A stretch of DNA of 64,000 nt from Lophius americanus (taxonomy: Eukaryota; Chordata; Actinopteri; Lophiiformes; Lophiidae). The translations under genes were made by a program, and so were the position numbers. The stretch covers positions 9,156,501 through 9,220,500 of the forward strand of contig JBBDHG010000015.1 in the NCBI GenBank assembly GCA_037951165.1, written 5' to 3'. Below, in pieces: positions 31,801 through 37,451 of the stretch; the stretch's first letter is position 1, and every line of letters begins with the position of its first letter. The notes under the pieces were generated by a model. It was not told where the DNA came from and ran no database searches. It was given only the letters and a program-made list of their open reading frames with translations.

Positions 31801-34374
31801 TGTTTGTCACTTCCTCCGTTTGTCTCCTTTTATTTCCACACATCAATCTGTTTCCAGGCAACTGAAATCCTCTGCATCCAAAACGAGTTCGCTGCCTTTG
31901 ACTGAAGAGGAGAAGCTTACTGAGGCGTCTTATCCCTCCTGGAGTCCCAAAGCCAAAGAGCAGACACTATGACAACACGACAGCAAACATTCAGAGACAG
32001 CATGCGTTTACTTTACACACACAGCTTGTAGCAGACAGCTGCGTAATAATCATATGGATAAATACAATGTACATTCAGGATATCATGAGGATTCTGGATC
32101 TGCTGGGTGTTAGATTTAGAATTACACCTCTGGGTTTTTAAGAAGTTTTTAAGAACTCTATTTTGATTCAGTGAGAAAAAAGCTAAAAGCTAAAAAACCC
32201 GATAATATTCATGTTGAATTGCTGTATTGATACATATTGTGTAATTCATTGAGAACAAAATGATACAAGAACGTTAAATGGAAACTAAAATCATCATCAA
32301 TCATCAAGAGCTGGCTTCTAAATTGCCGAAAATCCAACTGAAAAACAGAAATCAGAGGCTTATCACACTTGTGTTAATTTCATCACAAATCATTGTATGT
32401 CCCTGTGTTTGACGTCTAAGTGCCTTTCTGCAATCCTGGGAACATTTGGGCATGCTCCTATATGAGACAGCGCATGGTGTCTGGGGGATTAAGGGTATCT
32501 GTGAGCTCCTGGAAGTCTGTGGTGCATGGTGGTGGCGTCTGATGCACCGATACATAACGTCTCAGAGGTTCTCAGTTGTATTCAGGTCTGGAGAACATGA
32601 GGACCAGTCAAGGCTATCAGTGCCTCTGTCATCGGGAACTGCCTACACACTCTGGTCACATAAGGCCAGGCATTGTCATGCGCCAGGGGGAACCCAGGGT
32701 CCACTGCACAAGCTAAGGTGTGGGTCGATTTCATCTTGGTAAATAACAGCAGTCATGGTAATGTTGTCTAACAGGTGGAACCTCCATGGCCTCCCCAGAC
32801 CATCACTGATCTACCGCCTCTCCAGTCCTGCTTGATGATGTGGCAAGCAACATAACGTTCCCACGCTATCTTTCACGCCTATCACATGAGCTCGGTGTGA
32901 ACCTGCTCTCATCTGTGAAGAGAACGTAGGACCAATTGAACCTGCCAAAACTGCTGCTCTCTGGTGAACGCAAAATCAGGTTGCATTGCACTGGGCTGTG
33001 AGCACAAGTCCCTCTAGGGGATGTTGGTCCCTCATGCCACCCTCCTGGAGTCTGTTTCTGATATTTTGGTCAGGGAACATCAAACAAGTAGCCAACTCTG
33101 GCAGTTCTCTTGCTGTTCCTCTTGCCCCTGAGGAGCAGATACCGGTCGTGCTGCTGGGATGGTCGTTCTAAGGCCCTCATGCTACCAGTAGTGGCAAGGG
33201 CACTAGTAAAATGCAAAACTAGTGAAAAATCAGTCAGGATGAGGAAGAAAGACGAGGAGAGACAAAGACAAGACCTTCTTGGGATTTGTCTTGTTGTTGC
33301 CTCTCCTGTCCACCTGTTTTCACTTTCATTTTCACCACAGCAGCTAAAACTGATTCACAACTGCCCATGTCTCTTAACTGGAAAAATGATTTTCCAGAAG
33401 TTGGACTGACTGTCTTTTACTGTAATAATCAAGTGTTCACTATCCATTTGGACTGCTAGCAATGGGTGGGTCATCTGATTAGCTGGTAAGTCAAGACCAC
33501 AGCCTCTAATTGGTTGACAAACTCAAAGTGACGTTTAACTGACAGTGGACAGCAAACAACAATGTAAGATTACCAGAGTAATAGTTAGATAATCTAGAAC
33601 ATTGTTTCCCAAACTCAATTTTCATATGTAAATGTTTGGGAATCACTGACATAGAAGATATTAAAGTTTGGGAAACACTAAATTTGAGAATATTAAAATT
33701 TGAGAACCGCTGACATAGAGGATACAAAACTTTGGGAAAACTAACAAAGAGGATATTAAAAATGGCGAACCACTGACATAGAGGATATAGAAGTCTGAGA
33801 AAAGCTGTTTTAGAGGACATAGAAGATGCTTCAGATTTACAATCCTGGATTACTTTCACAAATTCTCTAAAAGAGGCAGCAGCCCTTGTTGGAACCTGTG
33901 GTCCTTCTTAGATCACATTAGTAATTCCTAACCTCTGAAGACCAGAAACACCCAACAAGACCTGGAGTTCTGGAGATGCTCTGATCCAATCACCTTGCAA
34001 TAACTATGTGATCCTTGTCGAAAGATCATTACTTCTCTCCCATTTCCTGCTTCCATCAAATCACCTTTTGTACAGAATATTCACCTCCTGCCTAATATAT
34101 CCCACCAACTGAGGGGTGCAATTTTAACCATGTTACTCACAGAAACTCACAGACTGACAGAAAAGGCCAAGAGCAGACAGAGAATACCTGGTTCCAACTG
34201 ATATCTGCTTCTTTATCGCTTCCTCGGTCTCTTGATATAATTATTGTCTCTACGGTGGAAATGCAGTAACTTAATTATCAAGAGAAGGGATACTCACTGA
34301 TTACGCTCCACGTCTAGCACCAGTTGGAGGTCATCGGAGGAAAGCTCAATTTCACCTGTGACCAGGTTGTTGCT
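1714..34374 (-). CDS. adam33: ADAM33/ADAM13-like metalloprotease gene, 7 internal exons (partial)
   Basis: Gene span joining seven exons: 34374-34298, 14633-14552, 12070-11994, 5812-5629, 2990-2925, 2084-2013 and 1880-1714. The product would be a membrane-anchored zinc metalloprotease that passes through the secretory pathway. The visible part covers most of the pro-domain, the convertase site and the N-terminal part of the catalytic domain. The signal peptide and the HExxHxxGxxH zinc site are not in the exons found. Every exon has AG/GT borders and phases join exactly (725 nt). Subfamily: PDSWV before a TCSG cysteine, KYMELYIVADNTLF and GLEVWTDRD resemble ADAM33 best, whereas TLWSFL and HDNAQL are shared with ADAM19. 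The match to the ADAM12/19/33 group is clear; ADAM33 over ADAM19 is an inference from remembered family sequences. Introns are large and full of transposons. Confidence 0.88.
2013..2084 (-). CDS. adam33: adam33-like exon F (metalloprotease domain)
   Basis: 72-bp, 24-codon exon in phase 0 at both ends, with acceptor CATGCCCTGCAG and donor GTAAGG. It encodes FRRQNKDYEKTKIRIMEI followed by ANYVDK. The 'K.....IANYVDK' helix is a signature of the meltrin-type ADAM catalytic domain, where it packs against the first beta strand. It lies 132 bp from exon G, the shortest intron of the gene in this window, and 840 bp from exon E, an intron that carries a SINE. Confidence 0.93.
2568..2887 (+). mobile_element. 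tRNA-derived SINE, about 320 bp
   Basis: The head has a pol III A-box-like GGCTCAGTTGG and a B-box-like region (GTAGTTCTATCCC). Next comes the block ACATGTCAAAGTGTCCCTGAG, a long body, AAGTGCTTAGAGTGGTC and the ending CAGTCCATTTACC. This is the widespread teleost SINE ending in that tail. It sits in the intron between exons E and F in the opposite orientation to the gene. The copy is old, with a damaged B-box. Confidence 0.8.
2925..2990 (-). CDS. adam33: adam33-like exon E (convertase site and start of catalytic domain)
   Basis: 66-bp, 22-codon exon in phase 0 at both ends, with acceptor GTAATTTCAG and donor GTAAGG. It encodes VKRNTWGTTKYMELYIVADN then TL. With the final Arg of exon D the sequence reads R-V-K-R, a furin-type site, just before the KYMELYIVAD strand that opens every ADAM metalloprotease domain. 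Together with the first residue of exon F, VADNTLF matches ADAM33 (VADHTLF) more closely than ADAM19 or ADAM12. Removal of the pro-domain here in the trans-Golgi would be the expected activation step. Confidence 0.92.
4317..4337 (+). other. Potential G-quadruplex tract
   Basis: Four runs of 5, 3, 4 and 6 guanines separated by single thymines. It lies on the plus strand, the template strand for the ADAM gene, inside an intron. Short loops predict a stable quadruplex; this is inferred from sequence only. Confidence 0.6.
5100..5405 (+). pseudogene. hAT (ZBED-type) transposase fragment
   Basis: Two overlapping plus-strand frames together resemble the middle of a hAT transposase. The first reads ...RYSKDSRRWKKL. 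The second reads IADAIKHHIDKKMALI, then TIEHSGFKHIIKNL, then ISPKLRLSQNC. The pattern 'ITDAI..HIAKDM.PI.TVE..GFK.LI..L.PRY..PSRK.FS' is the conserved region before the first catalytic aspartate in ZBED-like hAT transposases. The frame breaks after about 5364. Nothing of the DDE core or terminal repeats is visible nearby, so this is a dead internal fragment in an intron. Confidence 0.65.
5629..5812 (-). CDS. adam33: adam33-like exon D (pro-domain with cysteine switch)
   Basis: 184-bp exon with acceptor TTCCTCTTACAG and donor GTGAGT. The first base completes an Arg codon with exon C and 61 codons follow, ending in phase 0. The sequence opens GLISLNSSDLYYLEP, the conserved 'GLI.....YYLEP' strand, and includes a possible N-glycosylation site (NSS). 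KGGNCGHG near its middle is the cysteine-switch motif that holds the ADAM zinc site latent in the pro-form. The last residue, Arg, is the first residue of the RVKR cleavage site completed in exon E. The linker after the cysteine switch (HHSTLSNH... to PFHSR) is poorly conserved, as usual in the family. Confidence 0.93.
9715..10370 (+). repeat. Probable DNA-transposon-like repeat, unclassified
   Basis: The block starts near TTTTACACCGAGCTGGTTCC, with variations of the 'ACCAG..CTTTGCTGGTCTA' theme repeated inside 9780-9870. It continues through an open frame (9999-10262) that begins MNKKIVFSALDLNVDLQS. I recall similar sequence as dispersed in teleost genomes, but I cannot name the family or define the ends. 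The frame shows no domain. Confidence 0.3.
10900..10967 (+). repeat. (ATT)n-tailed repeat, 3' end
   Basis: GCACTTTGAGATTTCATCC then AAATGTATAAGTGCATTATA and a tail of ATT units (about 10947-10967). The same ending is seen at 24064-24130 (plus), at 21141-21206 (minus) and truncated at 1-30 (minus). The shape is that of a LINE or SINE 3' end with a microsatellite tail. Confidence 0.65.
11994..12070 (-). CDS. adam33: adam33-like exon C (pro-domain, paired cysteines)
   Basis: 77-bp exon with acceptor TTTGTCTTTCAG and donor GTACTG. It starts in phase 0 and ends with AG, completed to an arginine codon by exon D. It encodes DHCFYHGSVKGHPDSWV then STCSG. The two cysteines (DHC and TC) are conserved in the pro-domain of this ADAM group. 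The PDSWV segment is the best single pointer to ADAM33, because ADAM12 and ADAM19 differ there. The donor (GTACTG) is weaker than those of the neighbouring exons but follows the usual AG|GT. Confidence 0.92.
12071..14551. other. Intron between exons B and C
   Basis: 2.5 kb. The notable item is the fold-back at 13241-13335, listed separately. The 107-codon open frame at 12643-12966 has no recognisable domain and is probably chance. The rest is AT-rich with no gene or named repeat seen. Confidence 0.5.
13241..13335. repeat. Composite fold-back (two adjacent hairpins)
   Basis: Hairpin 1: TCTGATATAAAAAGGA at 13241-13256 and its exact complement at 13260-13275, with a loop of three T. Hairpin 2 follows at once: 13276-13292 pairs with 13319-13335 with one mismatch, and inside it GGAGGAGACA (13304-13313) pairs exactly with 13319-13328. 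The motif GAGACACTTAATGTCT occurs twice in a row within the second hairpin. No transposase or target duplication is visible. Confidence 0.8.
14552..14633 (-). CDS. adam33: adam33-like exon B (pro-domain)
   Basis: 82-bp exon with acceptor TTTCCCAG and donor GTAAGT. Its first base completes the CA left by exon A (CAC, His), and it then ends in phase 0. It encodes ELLGPDFTETYYTEDGQ and so on. The FTETxY..DG block is the conserved pro-domain motif of ADAM12, ADAM19 and ADAM33 (LLAPGYxETHYGPDG in human ADAM33 as I remember it). Nothing is odd in the exon. Its frame is open only in the joined phase, which supports the model. Confidence 0.9.
15250..15580 (-). pseudogene. Penelope-like element relic (end of reverse transcriptase)
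   Basis: On the minus strand a frame reads HHTSIYRKPMEPNTHLHYSS then NHPM..., NIPKKQFIRLWRNCSE, a stop, and in the same frame FKHKAEQMESCFHERNDHPS. The blocks 'T.+YRKPT..N..LHY.S.HP', 'IP.GQF.R.RRNCS' and 'F...A..M..RF.ERGYP' occur in this order at the C-terminal end of the reverse transcriptase of Penelope-like retroelements in fish. One in-frame stop breaks the copy. The GIY-YIG endonuclease that usually follows (towards lower coordinates) was not recognised. A minus frame at 16228-16465 (...NSFNKGHPCPADP...) might be an upstream part of the same or another retroelement, but this is uncertain. Confidence 0.55.
15991..16043 (+). mobile_element. SINE 3' tail fragment
   Basis: GCTTTGAGTGGTCGCTCAGA followed by AAAAGCGCTGTATAAATTC and AGTCCACTT. 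This is the 3' end of the same teleost SINE as the copies at 2568-2887 and 50830-51052, without its tRNA-like head. Confidence 0.75.
16570..16735 (+). repeat. Dispersed teleost repeat (degenerate)
   Basis: The order of blocks is AATCCCAGCTGAGAGTGGGC, a G tract, TATATCCCTGGACATGCAACC-like sequence, AGAACCCACACAAACACGG and AAAGAACATGCAATATCTGC. It matches a very common fish repeat ('ccctggacaggtcgccagtc... aacccacgcaggcacggggagaacatgcaaactc'). A second copy lies at 60917-61110. Confidence 0.6.
16796..16960 (+). mobile_element. tRNA-SINE-like fragment
   Basis: Contains GAGTCCTTGAGCAAGACCTT, then GATGGGTCAAATGCAGGGAA and a tail. The same order is seen in inverse orientation at 22570-22770. The copy is degenerate and its head cannot be read as a tRNA. 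Confidence 0.5.
17587..17772 (+). other. Unassigned coding-like block (61 codons and a stop)
   Basis: An open frame begins EEMVTFVLTETEDSAIKWQD, continues VPERLHHWYREAWHYSDMC and AAELLDRAGGHRADGKMPD, and ends MNR-stop. It is preceded by CTGCCCGCAG, which could serve as a splice acceptor. The composition (Trp, His, Met and Cys rich, few repeats) is more protein-like than its surroundings. The minus strand is also open over 17560-17802, and I recognise neither frame. It could be a fragment of a retroelement gag or pol, a processed pseudogene, or chance. No function is assigned. Confidence 0.3.
18061..18222 (-). pseudogene. Possible retropepsin (aspartic protease) fragment of a retroelement
   Basis: A 53-codon minus-strand frame begins MRVNFSLNEP and includes EVWVELQTFTLITLIDTGCA at residues 15-34, followed by RSIFVQ. 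A hydrophobic strand leading to L-I-D-T-G, with the DTG at residues 30-32, is the active-site pattern of retroviral-type aspartic proteases in LTR retrotransposons. The frame ends at a stop soon after, and no flap, reverse transcriptase or LTR was found nearby. The call rests on one motif, so it is tentative. Confidence 0.4.
19487..19640 (+). mobile_element. Tc1/mariner element, 5' end fragment
   Basis: Starts ATACACCAACAAGCCACAAC then ATTATAACCGCTGAGAG, and continues with a degenerate GGTGGGACATATTAAACAGC then AAGTGACTATTTTGTGCTG. It matches the terminal repeat and 5' leader of the Tc1 family whose longer copy is at 30359-31289. Truncated before the transposase. Confidence 0.65.
20340..20640. 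other. Unassigned stretch with a short repeat piece
   Basis: GGAATGGACTCCAGCCCATG followed by CAACCTTGAACAGG (about 20450-20480) resembles the end of the common fish repeat also represented at 16570 and 60917. Nothing else in the interval is recognised. Confidence 0.35.
21141..21340 (-). repeat. (ATT)n-tailed repeat, inverted copy
   Basis: Read on the minus strand, this ends GCACTTTGAGATTTGATCC, AAATGTAAAGTGCATTC and then an (ATT)n tail (the plus strand starts with (AAT)n at 21141-21158). The A-rich body at 21207-21340 continues the element upstream. Same family as 24064-24130 and 10900-10967. Confidence 0.65.
22570..22770 (-). mobile_element. tRNA-derived SINE, minus orientation
   Basis: On the minus strand it reads GGCTGTAGCTCCTGGCTAGA, then CGGCTGTCTCC, an intact B-box (GGTTCAAATCCCA), ACATGTCGTAGGGTCCTTG and GGGTCAAATGCAGAGAAAT. 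Related fragments lie at 16796-16960 and 58775-58850 (3' part) and at 61590-61720 (middle part). Confidence 0.7.
23122..23722. mobile_element. MITE with TAGGTGGG terminal inverted repeats, copy 1
   Basis: Left end TAGGTGGGTTTACATGGGAC; right end CCATGTTAACCCACGTA, its approximate reverse complement. Internally rich in TTCCGAATTA / TAATTCGGAAAGG-type subrepeats in both orientations, so the whole 601-bp element can fold back on itself. Shares its interior (for example ACATGCAGCGACTGGCT and ATCGGAAAGG) with copy 2 at 35164-35638. No transposase ORF; a TA target duplication is possible but cannot be separated from the TA at each tip. Confidence 0.75.
24064..24130 (+). repeat. (ATT)n-tailed repeat, 3' end
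   Basis: GCACTATGAGATTTGATCCA then AATGTAAAGTGCGTTATAAA and an imperfect TTATT tail. Same family as 10900-10967 and 21141-21340. Confidence 0.6.
24700..27222 (+). pseudogene. L2/Rex1-type LINE, dead copy, about 2.5 kb
   Basis: Fragments of a single non-LTR ORF2 appear in order across several frames. First is an endonuclease part (HDTISKHEITHPDAVFVVAG, then DLNHCNMRT, and DHIYSNVKGTYNAVP). Then come a linker (PNQKPWNNCD, REAKKQYRVKLER) and reverse transcriptase blocks (DTLDPLQFAYRQNWSTDNAV; GTPQGFVLSPLLYTLF; IIKFANDTTVMGL). The C-terminal region follows (AQLVSWCHANNLSLKAEKT; TVWYGNCTKQDRNAVQ; DPTHPQHTLFTLLPS). Many frameshifts and stops. The segment between the first and second RT blocks is mostly deleted, removing the first catalytic aspartate, and FADD is changed to FAND. 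The 3' end has TATGACAATAAAAATCTTGA, the usual LINE tail. It lies in antisense to the host gene. Confidence 0.88.
28857..29475 (-). pseudogene. Tc1/mariner element, truncated copy
   Basis: The left end TACACCAATCAGTCATGACA then TTATAA is a Tc1-type terminal repeat. The following sequence corresponds on the minus strand to the C-terminal part of a Tc1 transposase, with recognisable noncoding-strand blocks such as CACTTGTTTGTCCAGCACAT, CCCACAGATGCTGGGCTGG and CATGGTCACTCTGACCGG. Frames are broken, and the N-terminal half and the other terminal repeat are missing. Confidence 0.75.
29480..30350. other. Unassigned segment between two Tc1 copies, with a 144-codon open frame
   Basis: The plus frame 29724-30158 is among the longest in the window but shows no domain, signal or recognisable transposon motif. 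The interval 29760-30290 has an unusually even composition and AT-rich homeobox-like sites (TTAATTACAATTAAAG at 30207-30222). This would fit a conserved non-coding element, but I cannot test conservation here. Confidence 0.25.
30359..31289 (-). pseudogene. Tc1/mariner element with both ends, decayed transposase
   Basis: Left end GTGATCAGCCACAGCTTTAT then AACC; right end GGTTATAATGTTATGGCTGA then TAAGTG, which are inverted repeats of one another. On the minus strand the C-terminal transposase motif MVQEWFEEHKK can be read (about 30500-30567). Other noncoding-strand landmarks are GTGATTCATCAGACCAGGTC and CAGCATGGTCACTCTGGCCC. At 931 bp it is shorter than a full element, and frameshifts are common. 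It belongs to the same family as the copies near 28.9, 33.9, 47.2 and 61.3 kb. Confidence 0.82.
32375..33415 (-). pseudogene. Second Tc1-like (DD34E type) element, decayed
   Basis: On the minus strand a transposase end is readable (RSMPKCSQDCRKALRRQTQG, resembling 'SMPRRCQ..I.ARGGHT.Y'). The plus strand shows landmarks of the same family: ATGAGGACCAGTCAAGGC, GTGAACCTGCTCTCATCTGT followed by GAAGAGAACG, TGGTCCCTCATGCCACCCTC and TGCTGCTGGGATGG. The tail GTTGCCTCTCCTGTCCACCT then GTTTTCACTTTCATT lies before the expected end. It is distinct in sequence from the Tc1 family of 30359-31289. Frames are broken throughout. Confidence 0.7.
33643..33835. repeat. 32-bp tandem repeat, about six units
   Basis: Units start with CACTGACATAGAAGATATTA, then AAGTTTGGGAAA, with alternate units degenerate. 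CTGACATAG recurs at 33646, 33710 and 33773, and a related half-unit falls between. On the minus strand each unit contains a TTTCCCAAAC-like string resembling hAT termini. The long minus open frame here (33506-33859) is a by-product of the repeat. Confidence 0.65.
33920..34130 (-). pseudogene. Tc1/mariner element, N-terminal fragment
   Basis: Plus-strand landmarks of the inverted element are AGTTCTGGAGATGCTCTGAT, ATGTGATCCTTGTCGAAAGA, CTCCCATTTCCTGCTTCCAT and TGCCTAATATATCCCACCAA. These correspond to the start of the transposase and its 5' leader in the family of 30359-31289, which is precisely the part that copy has partly lost. Confidence 0.7.
34298..34374 (-). CDS. adam33: adam33-like exon A (pro-domain; probably family exon 3)
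   Basis: 77-bp exon with acceptor TTCTTCACAG at its high end and donor GTGAGT at its low end. It starts in phase 0 and ends with two bases (CA) that are completed by the next exon. It encodes a stretch beginning SNNLVTGEIEL and ending LVLDVERN, which matches the 'LLLELEKN' pro-domain strand of meltrin-type ADAMs. The preceding exons (signal peptide and the start of the pro-domain) could not be located. The next exon lies 19.7 kb away, an unusually long gap for this family. The acceptor could be shifted by two bases (AG|AG), but the frame with the next exon supports 34374. Confidence 0.82.
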
Positions 34375-35163
34375 CTGTGAAGAAGAGGGGTCATATAAGG
34401 TCACCTCAGCAATTACACTCATCACAATTAATGCATCAAACTGGATCCAATTATTTCAGAGTACTACTTTTGAAAATGTACTTAATCTATAATAAATATA
34501 TATGAACTTAAGATCTTTCTCCATCACAGTTGTCTTCAATGTAGGAGGGCTTGTTAGTTGGTAAAATGTTGGACTACTATCACTGGTGTCCTGTCTTGAA
34601 GCTGCAGCTTTCATGAGCTTCCACACCGATACCTACAGTGTCCGTTTCCACATTATGGCTGGATACTGAATCCTTTAAAGGTAAAGACCAAACAATGTCG
34701 GTAAGGCTGAATAAAAAATGTTAAATAAGGGGAAAACCTGAGTGTGCAACTGTGATTGGGCATGTCTTAGAGGTAGCAAAATAATGGGAGACAGTGAGAT
34801 GATGTTATCCTTGCAGTAGCCACTAATATGTTGTGGTCTTTTATTTGGATCATAACTGACATGATGATGCTAGAGCAGCTTTCTTCTTTTTAAATTTGGT
34901 GAAACTCAGTTAGTGTCTGCGTTTTCATTTTTTTTGTTTAAAATAAAGAGAATGAATGCAGCTCAAATTGTTTATATTAAAATATAAAACATTATATTGA
35001 GCAAACGAAAAAATACAGCAGCAAATATCAGCAGAAATTTGTCAAAAATATTAATAATGTATTACACCAATAAAATGAATGAACTAAATAAAAATAGAAA
35101 TATACTGAAAAGAGGCGAGATAAGAATAAGCTAAAAGTCTTCTGGTGTGTTTTAAGCTCCTAC

Positions 35164-35638
35164 TAGGTGGGTTCAGATGGGACACTTTTCTCTTAACCGA
35201 ATTTAACTTTTCCGAATTGCAATGCCGGTCGCCCGTTTACATGCCATATGATCTCTTATGACCCGATGTTTACATGCATCTACTCATCTAATCAGAAAGA
35301 GCTTTCAGAGGATATGAAATTACTACGTAAATGACTCTCCGATGGAGAGCCATACTGTTTAGATGGCGGCGCTGAAAAAACTCTGCCGGAGCATGATGTC
35401 ACGCCGCTAGGCATGTGCAGATAGAACTCAAGTAGAAAGCTTTTCCGCGTTTACATGCAGCGACTGGCTGTCGGAAAGGCTTTCCAAAAGGACTTAGACT
35501 ACCTCCTTGCAAAGGCATGAAATCTAATTTGTAAAGGTTTTTTTCATTCGGAAAGGGGTTTACATGAAACATTTTCTTTCCGATTAGACGTCTTTTCTGA
35601 ATCTATTTGGAATAAGGCTGCCCATGGAAACCCACCTA
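35164..35638. mobile_element. MITE with TAGGTGGG terminal inverted repeats, copy 2
   Basis: Left end TAGGTGGGTTCAGATGGGAC; right end CCCATGGAAACCCACCTA. It shares the interior of the copy at 23122-23722: TTCCGAATTGCAATGCCGGT near the left end, ACATGCAGCGACTGGCTGTC in the middle and TTTCCGATTAGACGTCTTTT near the right end. 475 bp, no transposase frame. The two copies differ in length through an internal deletion in this one or an insertion in the other. Confidence 0.78.
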
Positions 35639-35757
35639 TTGAAACGCTTGCTATGTGTTTTTGGAGCTTTGGGCTCCATCTGGTTTGGAGGTCTTAGATG
35701 TATGAAGACTCCATTGAAATCTTTGTAAGTAATTAAAATTAGTTCAAGAGTGATGCA

Positions 35758-35800
<43 letters not shown>
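35758..35800 (+). repeat. (CT)n microsatellite
   Basis: A CT tract of 43 bases broken by one GT. Confidence 0.95.
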
Positions 35801-35801
<1 letters not shown>

Positions 35802-36209
35802 GGGCTTTGTTAAAAGTCTCGTTGAGACATTTTCTAACACTTCCAATTTCTTTATAGACTTTTAGGAGGGATCGGCATAAAGTAGTCTACAATAGTCTGC
35901 TGTTGTTGTTGTATTACATTGTACATTCTATGGTGACTATTCTGAATTTGCACATTGTGACATGCTGAGTATCTGCAGTTCCCCACAATAACATAGAAAA
36001 ACTATAAGCAGGAGGAAAGAGGTTAAACGTGTCTTTCCAGGTCCATGAAACTGTTTGTGTCAACACAAAGAGACGAAGATGTGCACTGAAAGGAAAATGT
36101 ATCTGCTTTTCCGCATACTTTGTTTGCTGCACCAATAAGAGTACTTGATAACAAATATGGGAAATTCCTTAAAGAGGAAAATAAACATCCAGATGATGTG
36201 TAGGTGGCG

Positions 36210-36408
36210 ACACTGATCAGATCTGGTTAGACCAATCTCAGGTCCCATATCACCACAATTCTTGCATCTATTCAATGGTTTCCAGTCAAATTCAGCATTT
36301 ATTTTAAGATTATTTTGTAACTTCCAAGGCCCAACATGGCGGCATCCTGTTCAATCACAGAGCATTAAACCCCCCATGCTCCACATCGTAACTTGAGGTC
36401 CTCTAATG
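36210..36408 (+). pseudogene. L2-type LINE C-terminal fragment, left part
   Basis: Plus-strand sequence resembles the coding region just before the C-terminus of an L2-type LINE ('LHWLPV..RI.FKI...T.KALHG'), visible as CAATGGTTTCCAGTCAAATT, AGATTATTTTGTAAC and CCAAGGCCCAACATGGC across shifting frames. It is interrupted at 36408 by a hAT element and continues at 37452. Confidence 0.6.
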
Positions 36409-37451
36409 CAGCCTTTCTCAACCTGGGGGTCCCGACCCCCACGGGTTCAAGAGATGATTTCAAGGGGACCCCGGATGATTATGTAAAAAATTTAAATTTA
36501 CATAATAAATATTAAATTACATGATTTTACCAAGGGAGTGGTTTTAACTTGTTTTTCTGTTTCATTATTTGTCCAGAGTTCATTTCATCAACTGAGTTTG
36601 TATAGGTTGAATTGTGCACTCCTGAGATTCTGTTTAGCCACACACAGCAGAAAAAAAGGAAACAGACTCTCATTTGGCGCTGATGATGCTTCAGCCAGCA
36701 GCTGCAGCAGGCTCGCTTAATGTCGTTTGGATAAAGAAAATCGAGCGAGTGCTTCACAGAAAAAGTGTCCCAGCTTTAGACTTGGGTCAGCAGGAACTGT
36801 CTCAAGGTGAGTCACCTGAAAGCCTGACAGCAGCACCACCAACTGATAGCGCAAGGCGTCGAGGCCCGTACCGCCAGATCTTTGATCTGTCCAGTGTCAG
36901 TGACAGAAAAGGACACGGAACGCCATTAAAAGATAAGAAATTAAACAAAATGTCATGGAAAAAAAAAAAGGTTATTGAGATTTATGTACATTTATTCATC
37001 ATATCATTCAGAAATATTGCTCAAAATGTTGAGTGGAAACTCGTCCACAGAGGCAAAGTTGCGGCAGTTCTCTTGTATCCAAAACTTTTTCTCTCTCACA
37101 CTTATTGACTATCGCTTCACTTAGTTGTTTTTTTTCTGCTATCTTTCCCTTTTTTCAATCAGAGGAGTGTGAAATTAGATTCAGAGTTTTATTTACAACC
37201 ATTTAAGGGAGAAGAATAAGAAATCAAAGTGAATTTCTCAGTTGGTCTTTCAGTCTTTCTGCTCCGCTTTTGCTTTCAGCAAAACCCAGCACCCAGCGGA
37301 CAGCGCTGGGTGCTGGGTGCTTCCCTCCTCCATCCACACTGGGATGGAAGAGGGAAGGGAGAGCGGGTGCGCGGGAGGGGATGATAGGGGGTCTCGAACA
37401 CCAACGAAAGTTATCTTGGGGGTTGCGACTCAAAAAGGTTGAGAACCACTG
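36409..37451. mobile_element. hAT deletion derivative with exact 8-bp target duplication
   Basis: Begins CAGCCTTTCTCAACC and ends GGTTGAGAACCACTG, imperfect terminal inverted repeats of the hAT type. The 8 bases CTCTAATG flank both sides (36401-36408 and 37452-37459). The 1,043-bp interior has GGGGGTCCCGACCCCC near the left end and a mirror-like GGGTTGCGACTCAAAAA near the right end. The open frame 36674-37108 (MALMMLQPAAAAGSLNVVW...) shows no catalytic motif; it may be the first part of a lost transposase. Confidence 0.85.

Larger units (their letters stand above)
14634..34297. other. 19.7 kb intron between exons A and B
   Basis: The largest intron seen. Named elements within it are listed individually. 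Stretches where I recognise nothing: 14640-15240, 16970-17350, 18230-19480 apart from a simple open frame, 19650-20330, 21600-22560, 23730-24060, 24300-24700, 27230-28850 (a 142-codon minus frame at 27724-28152 has no convincing domain), 31290-32370 and 34140-34290. Most are AT-rich and probably old, decayed repeats. Confidence 0.5.

Noticed and set aside
33506..33859. 117-codon minus frame with repeated LYPLCQRF motif
   Set aside because: Repetition comes from the 32-bp tandem DNA array, not from a protein repeat family.
36674..37108. 144-codon plus-strand frame as a host gene
   Set aside because: Lies entirely inside a hAT element bounded by an exact 8-bp target duplication.
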